Shown here in pieces: positions 9,837-19,873 of a stretch of 64,000 nucleotides of DNA. Below the pieces are notes generated by a model. That model was not told where the DNA came from. It saw only the letters and a program-made list of their open reading frames with translations, and did not search any database. The DNA is from Rhynchopus euleeides (taxonomy: Eukaryota; Euglenozoa; Diplonemea; Diplonemida; Diplonemidae), in assembly GCA_963210315.1 (NCBI GenBank), contig OY723250.1:1302001-1366000 (forward strand), written 5' to 3'. The position numbers and the translations under genes are program-made. Every line of letters starts with the position of its first letter. The first letter of the stretch is position 1.

Positions 9837-9955
9837 CTGGACCACTTCAGGGCTCAGCACAGCCTTGAGACACAAATTGTGCTCAACGGAAAGTAGTTCA
9901 GGGTTCTGCTTCCTTTCCAGTTGCTGGCCAGGGTGTTTTCCGCCATAAAAAGCGA
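9837..9955 (+). repeat. Short interspersed repeat, copy b (3' part only)
   Basis: It matches the 3' half of the repeat: CCACTTCAGGG, then CACAGCCTTGAGACA, then CTCAACGGAAAGTAGT, then CAGTTGCTGGCCAGGGTGT and a final AAAGCG. The 5' hairpin half is missing. Confidence 0.6.
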
Positions 9956-10265
9956 ACCGACTACTGGTGCCCCTGATTTACCCCTTTTTCACTACGCACA
10001 AACTACGCAATCTGGGGGGGGGGTCTCGCTTTTTGGTCCCCCCCAGTTTTTTTTGGTCCCCCTTTCTGTGTGGCTACTGAGACAGGACTGGAGGCACTGC
10101 GCTGACCGAGCAAAAAATTATTGCCAGAACTCACTATACACCGTACGAAAGAACGCACGACATGTGGGGCGGGACTCCAGAAACACCTGGGCAAGGTTGC
10201 CCCATGCCCAGAAACACCTGAGAAGGAAGTGAGTTCCAGGAGCCGCGTAGAACACCCTCGAGATT

Positions 10266-10583
10266 GTGAATGATGATACGATCACAGCCTTCAGGGCGCT
10301 GCGAGGTGCCACCCTGAAGGTGGCCCTTGACATCAAGGAGAGCGTCGGCCGAGGGGTCGACGAAAAGCTGAAGAAGGCGCTACTGGCACTGGATCCCGCG
10401 GGGTATACGGAGGTCACCGCCACACAGGCAACCTCCGCTGACAACGTCCAGGAGACGTTATCCGAGGGGATCACAACGGCACTAGAGATCTGTGTCACGG
10501 GATCCAGGCGCCCACTCTCCCTCGACGGTCTGGGGATTGTTGTTGGGTATGGTGTCGTTTCCTGCAGCTGCAAAAAAGCGTAG
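10266..10583 (+). CDS. Small hypothetical protein (105 aa), possibly a gene relic
   Basis: It starts MNDDTITAFRALRGATLKVA and has an even residue composition with a plausible amphipathic N-terminal half. I do not recognise the family. It lies inside a possible mobile element. A second frame nearby (10664-10870) encodes a Pro/Ala/Lys-rich 68-aa stretch ending LTPEQQELLEFGVPA, and the two could be exons or pieces of one broken gene. The 49-bp tandem duplication between them (from about 10602) would shift the frame. Confidence 0.3.
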   Translation: MNDDTITAFRALRGATLKVALDIKESVGRGVDEKLKKALLALDPAGYTEVTATQATSADNVQETLSEGITTALEICVTGSRRPLSLDGLGIVVGYGVVSCSCKKA

Positions 10584-10601
10584 CAACTGTGCTTCCTTCT
10601 T

Positions 10602-10700
10602 CCTTAATGATGCGTTGACGCTTCCACCCGGAGGAGCTGAAGCAGGCACCGCTTAATGATGCGTTGATGCTTCCACCCGACGAGCTGAAGCAGGCACCGC
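10602..10700 (+). repeat. 49-bp tandem duplication
   Basis: CTTAATGATGCGTTGA, then CTTCCACCCG, then GAGCTGAAGCAGGCACCGC, occurs twice in a row with three differences. Since 49 is not a multiple of 3, it would shift a reading frame crossing it. Confidence 0.75.
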
Positions 10701-10962
10701 GCCAAAGGGCACCCCCAAAGAGACCTGCAAAGACTGCGTCGAAACCCGCACCGAAGGCTGCCAGCGCTGCAGCACCTGAAGAACCTGCAGCACCTGCAGC
10801 ACCTGAAGCGCCTGCACCCTCACTGACCCCGGAACAGCAAGAACTCCTTGAGTTTGGGGTCCCGGCATAGAGACAGAGAATGGCTGAGTAAATCAAAAAA
10901 TGAGACCCCCCCCCCCTTTTCACTACGCACAAACTACGCAATATGGGGTCGTCAGGGGCACC

Positions 10963-13074
10963 ACTCAGACTACGATATTTTTTGGAGATTATTGCCACCA
11001 CTCCCAATCTCCTCTTGAATGCAAGTTCAAGCTTGACTGCGTGCCCCTGGTTCGTGCTGTGAGGTGGAGACACTGCCCCTCAACCACATCTCCTGCTGAT
11101 GAGTGGTGCCTAATTGACAGTTTGCTGTGCGTGACAGTGAAGATGCCATTATGGGCAGATGATTGGTGTCTTCTCCACTACTGCTAAAATACTCACATGT
11201 GTGCGTGCAAAAGTATTTCAGCGGTCGGAGCGCAGCCCAATCAGGGATATGGCAAGGGATGCCAACAGAAATCATTGTACACTGTGCGGGGTGAGCACAA
11301 CGTTGACCCCACCCCCACACTCACAATCCCTCCAGGAGCACCAAGATCACGGCCAACAGCCAACGCCGAATCTCAAATATTTGCCGAGCTTTCTGTCCTT
11401 TATTCGGTTTCTCTTTTGGCCTTCGCACCAAATTTTATCAGCCTCACGACCCCATTCGTCGGATGTATCTGATACGGGCTTTCATTTCAGGGAGGGTCTT
11501 CACTGAGAGAGAGATTTGGTGCATTTCACCCGCTCCGTGTTACCATTTATATTGGAAACACGCTGAAGAATGACAGGGCATTACCAATTAGCGAACATCA
11601 TCTCTCCACCCATCCCACAAAATAACAAGGGGTGGACTGCGCGCGACCTTCGTCTTTGCAACTTTCTTTATCAGTGGGTGTTCGTGATTGCCTGGAATAA
11701 CTGCCCCTGCGGCAGCTGGTTTTGGGTGACATCCCAGTTCAGTTGTGTTTCTGTGATGCCGTCGCTTCATTGTCGTGTCGTTATTGAGATCACTCAACTC
11801 CATCATTGTCCGCTGTGTGTCGGTACTTCACCTAACCCCAACACCAGCGTTCTCCGTTTGTTTGCAACTGCCGAACACGCGAGCGAGCTACGCAGAAGTG
11901 GGGGTAGGGAAGTATACATATCGTTTCCCCCGAGGCCCTCAGGGTACATTTTCTGGCGCACTTCGCTGTGGGCGAAAAGTGTCACGTGACTGCTCGTGCC
12001 GTTCTCGCCACTGCCGAAAGACATGCTTGCTGGCCTGCGTGAGGGGATGGTGGGGGTAGGAAGAATAACAAGAGCGATCCGCTGCAGACCACGATGCGGC
12101 CTTCCAGGGATACGGAACGCTGCCAGCACGCTGGTCTAAGTTGAAACCGAAAGAAGAAGAATTATGGTGGGGTCAAACCGGGGGGAGAGCCAGAACCGGG
12201 TTTGGTATAACTTTTGACCGAACAGGAAACCTCACAACTATTATGATGGCATGCAGCAAAAAGATGAAGACCATCCACACCGCCCTGCCTCTCCCGTTGT
12301 CGAAACGGCAGCACCATCAACGTCGGGATTGCAGATCAGGAAGAGTTCTGCAATGTTCATGGCAACTCTTTCCACAAGTGCCCTCTTCGCCCTCTTGTGG
12401 GTGTTGAAAGAGGCTGACTGGCCGCATCACGGGTACCTGCACACCACAAGGTGTGCCACAGTGGTGATCACCTCAAGCTCAGGTGCTCCGTTAGCCCCAC
12501 GCGGCTCCAACAAGACTACCTCACGAGTGTCGCCCACCCCCTCCCCACCCCCCTTCCTCCACCTATTTTGAAGCCGACTTATCCGCTCTTTGGGACCCAC
12601 TGCCACCCATGCATCCTCCCCCCCCACCACATTCAGTAAACTTGTTTAAGCACCTTCGGTGCGACTAGGGAGTCAAGGGAGGACTAGAGAAGACGACTTC
12701 CCTGTGCGTATTTGTTTTTCTACCACTTGCAGCAACAGTTTTCTTGCAAGGTTGGAAGGGGGGCGAACGGAACAAACACCACCCTTCATCAGGCCAACGA
12801 GTGGTGTTTTGCTCCCTGCCTTCGCCCCTCCGTACGTCAGCTTTTGCACTGAACGGTGCCTAATGCAACGGAAAAGCGGTGGCTGAGTCACCCCCATCTC
12901 CCACGAGACGCGTTTTTGATATTGATGTTTTGTGTCTTATGTCCGACCGAAGACTCCCCGCCACCACCACCACCACCACAGAACCACGCGCACACCCCAC
13001 CCTGTGTGCGCGGGAACAGCGGGGGAGCAGGCGGGTGACGCGGGTGACGGGTGAACCCCCCCCTCCCACCCAAC
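10963..13074. other. 2.1-kb intergenic region, no supported gene
   Basis: Several short frames exist. The most protein-like is 12251-12571 (+), starting MQQKDEDHPHRPASPVVE with a hydrophobic stretch FALLWVL, but nothing supports it beyond being open. A (CCA)n tract lies near 12961-12983. Confidence 0.4.
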
Positions 13075-14775
13075 ATGTCACATGGGGCTGACTCCCCCCA
13101 CACCCACACCCATGCCCCGCCTGCCGAACAGCAGCCCCATGGGCAGCAGCGGGGCACGGTGCGGAGACGCGTGATGGTAATCGACAGCGACGACAGCTCG
13201 CAGGGCGAGGTGGGCATGGAGGAGATCCCTGCGGCGGGCAGGCTGCACCCCAGGCACACCGCACCGCGGATGACGAAGGAGGAACGACGCCGGGAGCGCA
13301 TGTGGCGCCGGGACCGCATGGGTGTCTGGGACCGGCCCCGGCGTGGGAAGAAGTGGTGGGAAATCCTCCTCATCCTGATGGTGGGCGCCGCGATCCTCGT
13401 CGGGGGGGGCTGGCTGCTGCGGCCGCAGCACGACGACTCCGATCACCACTACTACAACAAGGGGGCGCTGGGGTGCAGCCTCTACATCACACACGGCTCG
13501 CACTCCGTCACCAACAGCATCATAAACTACGTCAGGTCGTGGGGCTGCGGGATCTTCCTGGGAAACCCCTCCCAGGAGGCGGACGACCTGGCAGACATCG
13601 TGCACTCCCTTCTGCCGGAGAAGGTGTCGAGCTTCCGCTCCCTCCGCACCGTGCGCACGGAGGCACGCCGGACAAGAGAGGCCACAGAGGCAAAGGGGGG
13701 AGAAAGAGGCAGCCCCTACGGGGTTTCTCCCGAGGAGTTCTACAGGTTGGCAGAGGCTGAGCAGCCTCTGCTGTTCAAAGGCATGTGGGAGGACTTTTTC
13801 CCGCCGGTGGAAGGGGGTGGCGGTGAGGGGAGTGGTGGTGGCGGGTCCCTGCCGCCGTGGGATGCCGCCTTCTTCCGGGAGATCTGCGGGAGGAAGGCGG
13901 CTGTGCCGCATGTCTACAGCAAGAACCACAGCGGGGCGGCCTGGGCAGGGATGGTGCCGCACCCCCGTGGGACGGCGTCGATTGCCGAGCTGATCGATGA
14001 GATGGGGTCGTCCACGGCATACCTCCATGACTGGGCGTTGCCCGTCAACTGCCCGGAGGTTTTTGAGGAGGGGTTCACCATGCCGCGATACTTCGCAAAT
14101 GACTTCCTGCAGAGTGTCGACCACAGCTCGCACTACAGAGATGAGTGGCCCTCCCTCTTCATCGGCCCGAAGGGCTCGCAGACAGGCGTGCATGTTGATA
14201 ACCTGGGGTCGCATGCCTGGCTGCTGCTTCTCTCAGGGAAGAAGGTGTGGCGGACGGTGCGGTCGAACTACTCAGCGCTCATGTACTCCACCCCACATAG
14301 CTATGATTTGGATCTGTTCGACCCCGACTTCGAGAAACACCGCATGGCCTCGCTTGTCGACGTGCAGGAGGCGGTGATGGAGGCGGGTGATGTCATCTTT
14401 GTCCCCGGGGGTACCCTGCATCAGGTGAAGAACCTGGAGGCGAGCGTTGCGATCACATCGAATTACATCGACGGGTCGTCCTTCCCCACCAGCCTCAAGG
14501 CGCTGCGCGAGGCATCCACGCACAACGAGCAGGTATACTATTTCCTGAAGGAGCTCGAGAGGCTCAAGCAGAAGAACGACAGCCTCCCGCACGTCGCTCC
14601 ACACGACATGCCTTGGGAGGAGTTCAAAGCGCAGCGCATCCGCAAAAGGCCTGTCCTCCGGCTTGTCGAAGGCCCCAACGCAATGGGCTATGCCCTCGTC
14701 TTCATGGCGACTGTGCTGATCCTGGTCATCTATTCGGCTTGGGCGCTGTGGCAGGACCTGGCACCGGGGTGCTGA
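13075..14775 (+). CDS. Membrane-anchored JmjC/cupin_8 dioxygenase-like protein (566 aa)
   Basis: The start is the first ATG (MSHGADSP); the frame upstream has no ATG. Residues 1-90 are His/Pro- and then Arg-rich. A transmembrane segment lies at about 96-117 (EILLILMVGAAILVGGGWLL) and a second at about 538-559 near the C-terminus. Between them is a JmjC fold of the JMJD6/factor-inhibiting-HIF type: LFIGPKGSQTGVHVD gives the Fe(II) pair His373 and Asp375, SGKKVW follows, and VPGGTLHQV gives the distal His449. The complete HxD...H triad predicts an active 2-oxoglutarate- and iron-dependent hydroxylase or demethylase. The two membrane spans suggest an ER or other endomembrane location instead of chromatin, which is inference. 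A Gly-rich linker (GGGGEGSGGGG) lies at about 245. Substrate unknown. Intronless. Confidence 0.85.
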   Translation: MSHGADSPHTHTHAPPAEQQPHGQQRGTVRRRVMVIDSDDSSQGEVGMEEIPAAGRLHPRHTAPRMTKEERRRERMWRRDRMGVWDRPRRGKKWWEILLILMVGAAILVGGGWLLRPQHDDSDHHYYNKGALGCSLYITHGSHSVTNSIINYVRSWGCGIFLGNPSQEADDLADIVHSLLPEKVSSFRSLRTVRTEARRTREATEAKGGERGSPYGVSPEEFYRLAEAEQPLLFKGMWEDFFPPVEGGGGEGSGGGGSLPPWDAAFFREICGRKAAVPHVYSKNHSGAAWAGMVPHPRGTASIAELIDEMGSSTAYLHDWALPVNCPEVFEEGFTMPRYFANDFLQSVDHSSHYRDEWPSLFIGPKGSQTGVHVDNLGSHAWLLLLSGKKVWRTVRSNYSALMYSTPHSYDLDLFDPDFEKHRMASLVDVQEAVMEAGDVIFVPGGTLHQVKNLEASVAITSNYIDGSSFPTSLKALREASTHNEQVYYFLKELERLKQKNDSLPHVAPHDMPWEEFKAQRIRKRPVLRLVEGPNAMGYALVFMATVLILVIYSAWALWQDLAPGC

Positions 14776-15303
14776 TGCCTGTTTCCGCTTACATTCCTTT
14801 GTTGGATTAGGTTGGGGGAAAGAGTGCCGAGGTTACTGTAGTGGGGATGGTTGGGTGGGTGTAGGTGTGCTTTATATATCCCAATAGAATTAGGGGAGGG
14901 GGATGAGGGTGTGTGGGTTGTGACGGGCGTATGCGCCCTTGCCTTTTTCTTTTTGTGCCAGGCGGCGGAACAGCCAGGCCCCCGTGATTTGTCCCTCCCC
15001 TAGCCCTCGCCTAGCCTGACTGGGGAGACGGTGGCTACACACTTGCATATATACACCCGCTACACCTCCCCCTAAACCCCCCACCCCACCCCCCGAGTGG
15101 CATACTATCCCCCCGCGAATGAACACAACCTCCTCGTGACCTACACTCTTGCCCCACCAACACCCCCACCACACCACCTCAGGCCGCGCCACCCTCGGCG
15201 GACGCCTCTCCCCCACCCCCTCCACAAACCCGGGGCGGCAAGGCCAGGCCCCCACAGCTAGAGGGGCGGTGCCCCTTTCTCTAGCCTAGCTACCGCCCTC
15301 CAG
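14776..15303. other. Intergenic region
   Basis: No gene seen. It contains a pyrimidine-rich run ending CCTCCAG immediately before the next ATG (15304), which could be a splice acceptor, including a trans-splice acceptor if the organism uses a spliced leader. Confidence 0.4.
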
Positions 15304-16215
15304 ATGGGGCACGACTACGGCTACAGCATACCTGCAGATGAGACGAGCATCGATGCACTGGTCGCGCTGCTCTGCCGCGATGTCGTCGCCGTCACTGCTG
15401 CCTGCGGCAGCACGCCACTGTCCTATGGGTCACGCCGCCCCGAGTCGGACCGCCTCGGCAGCACTCTGATCGAGGGTCTCCGCAGCGCTGTCCCTGCGTC
15501 TGTCTCGGAGTCTGTCATAGACGTGCTGGCGGAGGCGACACTCCTGCGACATCTGGACGCAGGCCCTGGGCTGATCCCGGATGCAGATGTGAAGCGCAGG
15601 ATATCTGCAGCCTCTCAGAGCCTCGGAGCCTACAGGGCTGGCTCGCCCCAGACAGGGCTGTGCCACTCTCCGGGTGGGGGGACTGTGACTCTAGCGCAGC
15701 GGCTCTCCACATCCCCCGACCCTCGTGGTGTCGATGCGGGGCATGAGGAGGACGCGCGCAGGCGTGTCCACGAGAAGCGGTGTTACAACGAGCGGCTCGA
15801 AGCATATCTCAGGGAGCTGCGGGAGGGCGGTTCTGGCGTGTCGGATGTTCCGCCTGCGGCAGCATCGCCCGTGAGGGAGATTCCTCGAAACCCCGTGCCG
15901 GCGCCGTCGGCTGCAGATGAGCCGTCGATGTTCCTGACTGTGAACGTCAACATCGCAGGTCTGGTTGAGGAGCACAAGGTGACGGTGCGCCCCTCAAAGA
16001 CAGCACACTCCCTCCTATCCGCCTTCAGCGAGGCGCTGCATACGATGTACAGCGTGGACATCCGCCCCATGCACCCTGTGCTTGTGAGGGACGCCACCGG
16101 GCAGGTGTGCCCACCATCCCAAGGCATCGGGACCCCCCCTCTCTGTGTGCTGGAGGGCGAAGCCCTTTCCATCGTGTCGCGCAGCAGCTTGCCGCAGCAC
16201 GGTGGGGTGTTGTAG
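15304..16215 (+). CDS. Hypothetical protein (303 aa)
   Basis: It starts MGHDYGYSIPADETSIDALV at the first ATG. I do not recognise it. The N-terminal third is mixed helical (LVALLCRDVVAV, SVSESVIDVLAEATLL), the middle is Pro/Ser-rich and likely disordered, with a charged helix (EEDARRRVHEKRCYNERLEA). The last 85 residues (from MFLTVNVNIAGLVEEHKVTV) look like a compact beta-rich domain that might be ubiquitin-like. No signal peptide or membrane segment. Codon use resembles the neighbouring real genes (many G/C third positions), which is the main argument that it is expressed. Confidence 0.65.
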   Translation: MGHDYGYSIPADETSIDALVALLCRDVVAVTAACGSTPLSYGSRRPESDRLGSTLIEGLRSAVPASVSESVIDVLAEATLLRHLDAGPGLIPDADVKRRISAASQSLGAYRAGSPQTGLCHSPGGGTVTLAQRLSTSPDPRGVDAGHEEDARRRVHEKRCYNERLEAYLRELREGGSGVSDVPPAAASPVREIPRNPVPAPSAADEPSMFLTVNVNIAGLVEEHKVTVRPSKTAHSLLSAFSEALHTMYSVDIRPMHPVLVRDATGQVCPPSQGIGTPPLCVLEGEALSIVSRSSLPQHGGVL

Positions 16216-17013
16216 TGGGAGAGGTGGGCGATGTGGGGTGGCACACACACGCACACACGCCCTTCGAGGGATCCAGAATAGGGTGGCGATAATTCAGCCC
16301 TGTGTGGTGTTGGTGAGAGTGGTAGTGGTGGTGGTGGTAGTGGGTCATTCCCCACCACTCGTGTGCAGGTGACCAGGGGGGTGGGGGGAGAGGCGAGCGC
16401 GAGGGTGTTCGGGACAAGGTGGGGGGTGTTTGTTGAAATGCCTGCAACCCCCCTACCCCCACCAGCTCTTCAAGAGAAAATCATTTTTTTGAAGCGCGCA
16501 TCGCCGTGTGTAGACAGCAGGAAGTGTTTTGTGTTATCTTGTTCCGTGCATCTCTAGAAAGGGCCGGGTTTGCCTGCACCCTGCTGCATGCATGCACCCT
16601 CCCCGCTGTGTCGGTATTCTATTGGAGACGGCCACGCGCCGGTGTGTACCATTCGAGGGAGTGATTCCTCTTCTCGACATGATCTCTCGAGCCTCTCGGC
16701 TGCCAGACCACCCCCTGTGTCACCTGCCTGAGCACCTACCCGTCCCCCTTTGCCCTGTCTCGGTTGCAGGCCGAACACAAGCAGTAGATCAATAGAGCGA
16801 AAACCCCCCACCCCCACCCACACCCACACCCACACTGGATCTCAGACACAACCTGCATCACGAGTGGATGGAGATCACCCCTGTGCTTCCTTCTACTCCG
16901 ACTTCAGCTATGAGCACCTTCTCACCTCCGCTCCCCCCTTCCACCCTTGGACACCACCTACTTCAGTAACGGCTGCTGCAGCACAGAGGGCTTCCCTCCG
17001 TATATAGAGCACG
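16216..17013. other. Intergenic region, 0.8 kb
   Basis: A (GGT)n-like tract (about 16318-16340) and a (CCCACA)n tract (about 16805-16832) are visible. No supported gene. Confidence 0.4.
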
Positions 17014-19620
17014 ATGATGCTTGCCGTCATCACTGCGGCTGCAATCATCGGGAACAGAAGAGGTGTGGCAGCACAACCCGAGAGCACGGATGAGAATGCC
17101 AACGCCTTCACAGCTGTGTTCGGGTCTGGATCTGCCTCGCTGGCGGTGGGTTCCGGCAACACATTCACGGTGAAGCTGGGTGGTGCCGAGCTGCTGCAGG
17201 GCACCACACCCTCGCTCTTCTTCAACGGGGAATGGCTGCAGGTGGGCCACGGCCTGCGGGGCGCGGGGCATGCCCCCTCCAGCGGGATCCATCCTGTGCA
17301 CGGCGCCTATGTGGCATACAGCTTCACCTATAGATACACAGACGATGTCGCGGGGATCGACAGGAGGTACATCACCTCCTACACCCATTACACTGAGGGC
17401 GACTATCTCGCCTTTGCGCAGGAGTTCCCCGACGGCGCTGACAATGTCAACACCACAGCGCCCTATCCTGGCGTGCTGAGCGGGGATATCTTGAGGCGGG
17501 CTTCGAAGGGGAGCCCGGCATCCGTGAGGAACCGCGCTGTGATGTTTTCGAAGGACAGCCTGCTGCGCGACTCGTTCAACAGCTCGACAGTCCCGTCGGC
17601 CACCTTTCCGAGGGTGTCCAGCTGGGGGTTTCCTTCGAGGAGCTTTGGCGTGATGACGTGGCAGGACACGTTCTCCACCGCGGTGTACAGCAATGAGGTG
17701 CAGCCGGCTGGGGCCATCGGCGGGCCCATCGTGATGTGGAATAGGTCAGCTGCGACACCGTTCACGCCCTGCGCCGTGTGGGCGCCTGCGGACAACCTGA
17801 AGGACAACATCATCGGCAGTGTCCCTGTGGAGGGGAACAGCACGCTCGCTGCCGCGGGCCCGCAGGGGTATCTCTTGTCCATCCCGTCTGGTGCGGTGTT
17901 CACCTCGCTGCTGGTGGTGCACAGCGGGGGTGTGACAGCAGGCGTGCACCGCTGGGGGGATGTGCATGCGTCTTGGAACCCGCCCCTGAGGAGTTCGGAA
18001 GCGGGGCGGCGCGGTGGTGCCGGCAGGTCGCCGAAGGGTGCGTCGTGGCGGGGCGAGGGTGTGCTCAAGGAGAAGGACACGATGTCGACCTCCATCAGCT
18101 ACTGGACTGACAACGGGGCGTTCTACGACTACTACCACTGGTACAACCCGCTGGCGGACGGCACGCCACAGAAGGTGCTGACAGAGGTGTGGACCTCGTT
18201 TGCGAAGGAGGGTGTCCCCCTGGACTACCTGCAGCTGGATGCCTACTGGTTCCCCAACGAGCCCGTGGACTGCAGCTGCAAGGTGAACGACACAGAGCTG
18301 GCCAACCTGTTTCCCGACGGGCTGCAGGCGCTGTCGATGCAGACGGGGCCCCTGCTGCTGTACTCCGGCCCGACGTGCGACTCCAGCACCTACTGGAAGA
18401 AGAACGGCGGGGAGTGGGACAGCATCCAGAGTGTCTACTTCGACCAGGGTTGGGCAAAGGGTCGCCTCGGCAACATCCGCCCTGAGCTGTCTGCGGAGTT
18501 CTACAAGTCGGTGATGGTGCGCAGCAGGGATCGCCAGGGCATGCGCGACTTTGAGATCGACTTCTTGTCCTTCAACACGCTGATGTTCCCCGGCATGATG
18601 GAGCAGGTGGGCAGCGCGGAGCTGTGGCTGGAGGGGATGGCCACCGCCGCAGCCAACGCCGGCATCAACATCCAATACTGCATGGCGATGCCGAGCGACC
18701 TTCTCCTGTCTGTGAAGTACCCCAACGTGGTCAACGCACGCGCATCTCCCGACTACATCCCTGGGTGGGACGGGAACTTCCGTGTGGGCGGCACCGCCCT
18801 CCTGCTCTCAGCACTGGGCCTCGGTGCCTCGAAGGACAACTTCTGGACCAGCCACGTGCAGAACGACACTGCCAGCGGGCGTGCCGGCAACGAGCCCAAC
18901 AACGAGCTGATTGCCATGATTGCGGTGATGGGGCGTGGCCCCTTCGGCCCCAGCGACCAGCTGGGGAAGACCAACTTCAGTGTGATCCGCCCAGCGATAC
19001 GGGCGGACGGCGTGCTGCGCCAGCCATCCCGTCCCTTGGCCCCGTTGGAGCGGACATACTTCGACGGGCTGTCCCACGCAGGCCTGGTGTCCTACGGCAC
19101 ACACACGGAGGTGGCGGGGGTTTTCTTCTACACCGTGCTGCTGACGGACCCCCCCCTGCAGCCTGTGGTCACGGTGCTGGAGGATCTCTACCCGCCGCCC
19201 CCCAGCCCGGCGAGCAACGTCACCGCGGACTACGTCATGCTGAGGTGGAACTCGGGCTGTGCAAACCTCAGTGCAATCGGGGATTGTGTTGTGCCGCTCG
19301 ACACGCCGCTGCAGGTCGCGGCCCCAGATGTGTCCATCCCTGGTGTGCACTACGACTACCCGCCTGCAGAGTATCAGCTGTTCAGTGTGGCGGAGGTGCG
19401 GAATGGGACGGCGCTGCTCGGTGAAATCGACAGTTATGTTGCTGTGAGCGAGTCACGCTTCCGGCATGTCTCTATCGATGCCACGCGGGGCTGCGTCGAC
19501 ATCACTGTGGTCGGCACACCCGGTGAGACGGTCCGCATTGCCTTCGTGATCCAGACGAAATACGTGCTCCGCGTTGAGACATTCGTGTCTTCCCTTATGA
19601 ATATACACAGCGGGCCGTAG
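17014..19620 (+). CDS. Secreted glycoside-hydrolase-like protein, clan GH-D (alpha-galactosidase/raffinose-synthase-like), 868 aa
   Basis: It starts MMLAVITAAAIIGN, a hydrophobic signal peptide ending near VAAQ (about residue 20), so it is probably secreted or luminal; many N-x-S/T sites agree. A beta-rich N-terminal domain (about 30-330) is followed by a TIM barrel beginning ISYWTDNGAFYDYYHWY. LDYLQLDAYWF places a conserved Asp at 409 at the end of a barrel strand, and FEIDFLSF places Asp516 where clan GH-D enzymes have their nucleophile. The C-terminus is a beta-sandwich-like domain. An N-terminal beta domain with an alpha-galactosidase-like barrel is typical of GH36 and relatives. The exact family and substrate are not determined, and the catalytic assignment is inference. 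Low-complexity insert at about 329-350. Intronless. Confidence 0.72.
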   Translation: MMLAVITAAAIIGNRRGVAAQPESTDENANAFTAVFGSGSASLAVGSGNTFTVKLGGAELLQGTTPSLFFNGEWLQVGHGLRGAGHAPSSGIHPVHGAYVAYSFTYRYTDDVAGIDRRYITSYTHYTEGDYLAFAQEFPDGADNVNTTAPYPGVLSGDILRRASKGSPASVRNRAVMFSKDSLLRDSFNSSTVPSATFPRVSSWGFPSRSFGVMTWQDTFSTAVYSNEVQPAGAIGGPIVMWNRSAATPFTPCAVWAPADNLKDNIIGSVPVEGNSTLAAAGPQGYLLSIPSGAVFTSLLVVHSGGVTAGVHRWGDVHASWNPPLRSSEAGRRGGAGRSPKGASWRGEGVLKEKDTMSTSISYWTDNGAFYDYYHWYNPLADGTPQKVLTEVWTSFAKEGVPLDYLQLDAYWFPNEPVDCSCKVNDTELANLFPDGLQALSMQTGPLLLYSGPTCDSSTYWKKNGGEWDSIQSVYFDQGWAKGRLGNIRPELSAEFYKSVMVRSRDRQGMRDFEIDFLSFNTLMFPGMMEQVGSAELWLEGMATAAANAGINIQYCMAMPSDLLLSVKYPNVVNARASPDYIPGWDGNFRVGGTALLLSALGLGASKDNFWTSHVQNDTASGRAGNEPNNELIAMIAVMGRGPFGPSDQLGKTNFSVIRPAIRADGVLRQPSRPLAPLERTYFDGLSHAGLVSYGTHTEVAGVFFYTVLLTDPPLQPVVTVLEDLYPPPPSPASNVTADYVMLRWNSGCANLSAIGDCVVPLDTPLQVAAPDVSIPGVHYDYPPAEYQLFSVAEVRNGTALLGEIDSYVAVSESRFRHVSIDATRGCVDITVVGTPGETVRIAFVIQTKYVLRVETFVSSLMNIHSGP

Positions 19621-19873
19621 GGTCTTGCTACCGCTGCCGCCACCCACGAGGGGTGCAGCGGCACTTAACGTTTCTTGTGTTCCTTCATCGGTGTCAGGTG
19701 TTGCAGGCCTCGCCCCCATCCCAGCTGGGTTGGCTTATCTGTGCAGACACATTTGCCAGATGCATGCAGCAGGGCACCCACCGATCACATCTGTTCTTCA
19801 TCCCCCACTGCCGCCACCGCCACACCCTGCAGCTATTTCCGCCCCTCCCACCCTTTCCACCCACACAAGGAAG

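Larger units (their letters stand above)
9966..10962. mobile_element. Possible ~1-kb non-autonomous element bounded by inverted and direct repeats
   Basis: The left side has TGGTGCCCCTGA and the right side TCAGGGGCACCA, a perfect 12-bp inverted pair. Just inside, both ends carry the same sequence in direct orientation, CCCC then TTTTCACTACGCACAAACT then ACGCAAT (about 9981 and 10912). The interior holds two small open frames and a 49-bp tandem duplication. The mixed direct and inverted ends fit no standard class, so the call is tentative. Confidence 0.35.

Noticed and set aside
12251..12571. 106-codon frame with a hydrophobic segment
   Set aside because: It is open and partly protein-like, but no family, no neighbour evidence and a Pro-rich non-coding-like end.
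19625..19873. N-terminal extension of the Ala-rich protein
   Set aside because: The composition (Cys, Pro, His) differs from the protein body, and a good ATG follows at 19874.
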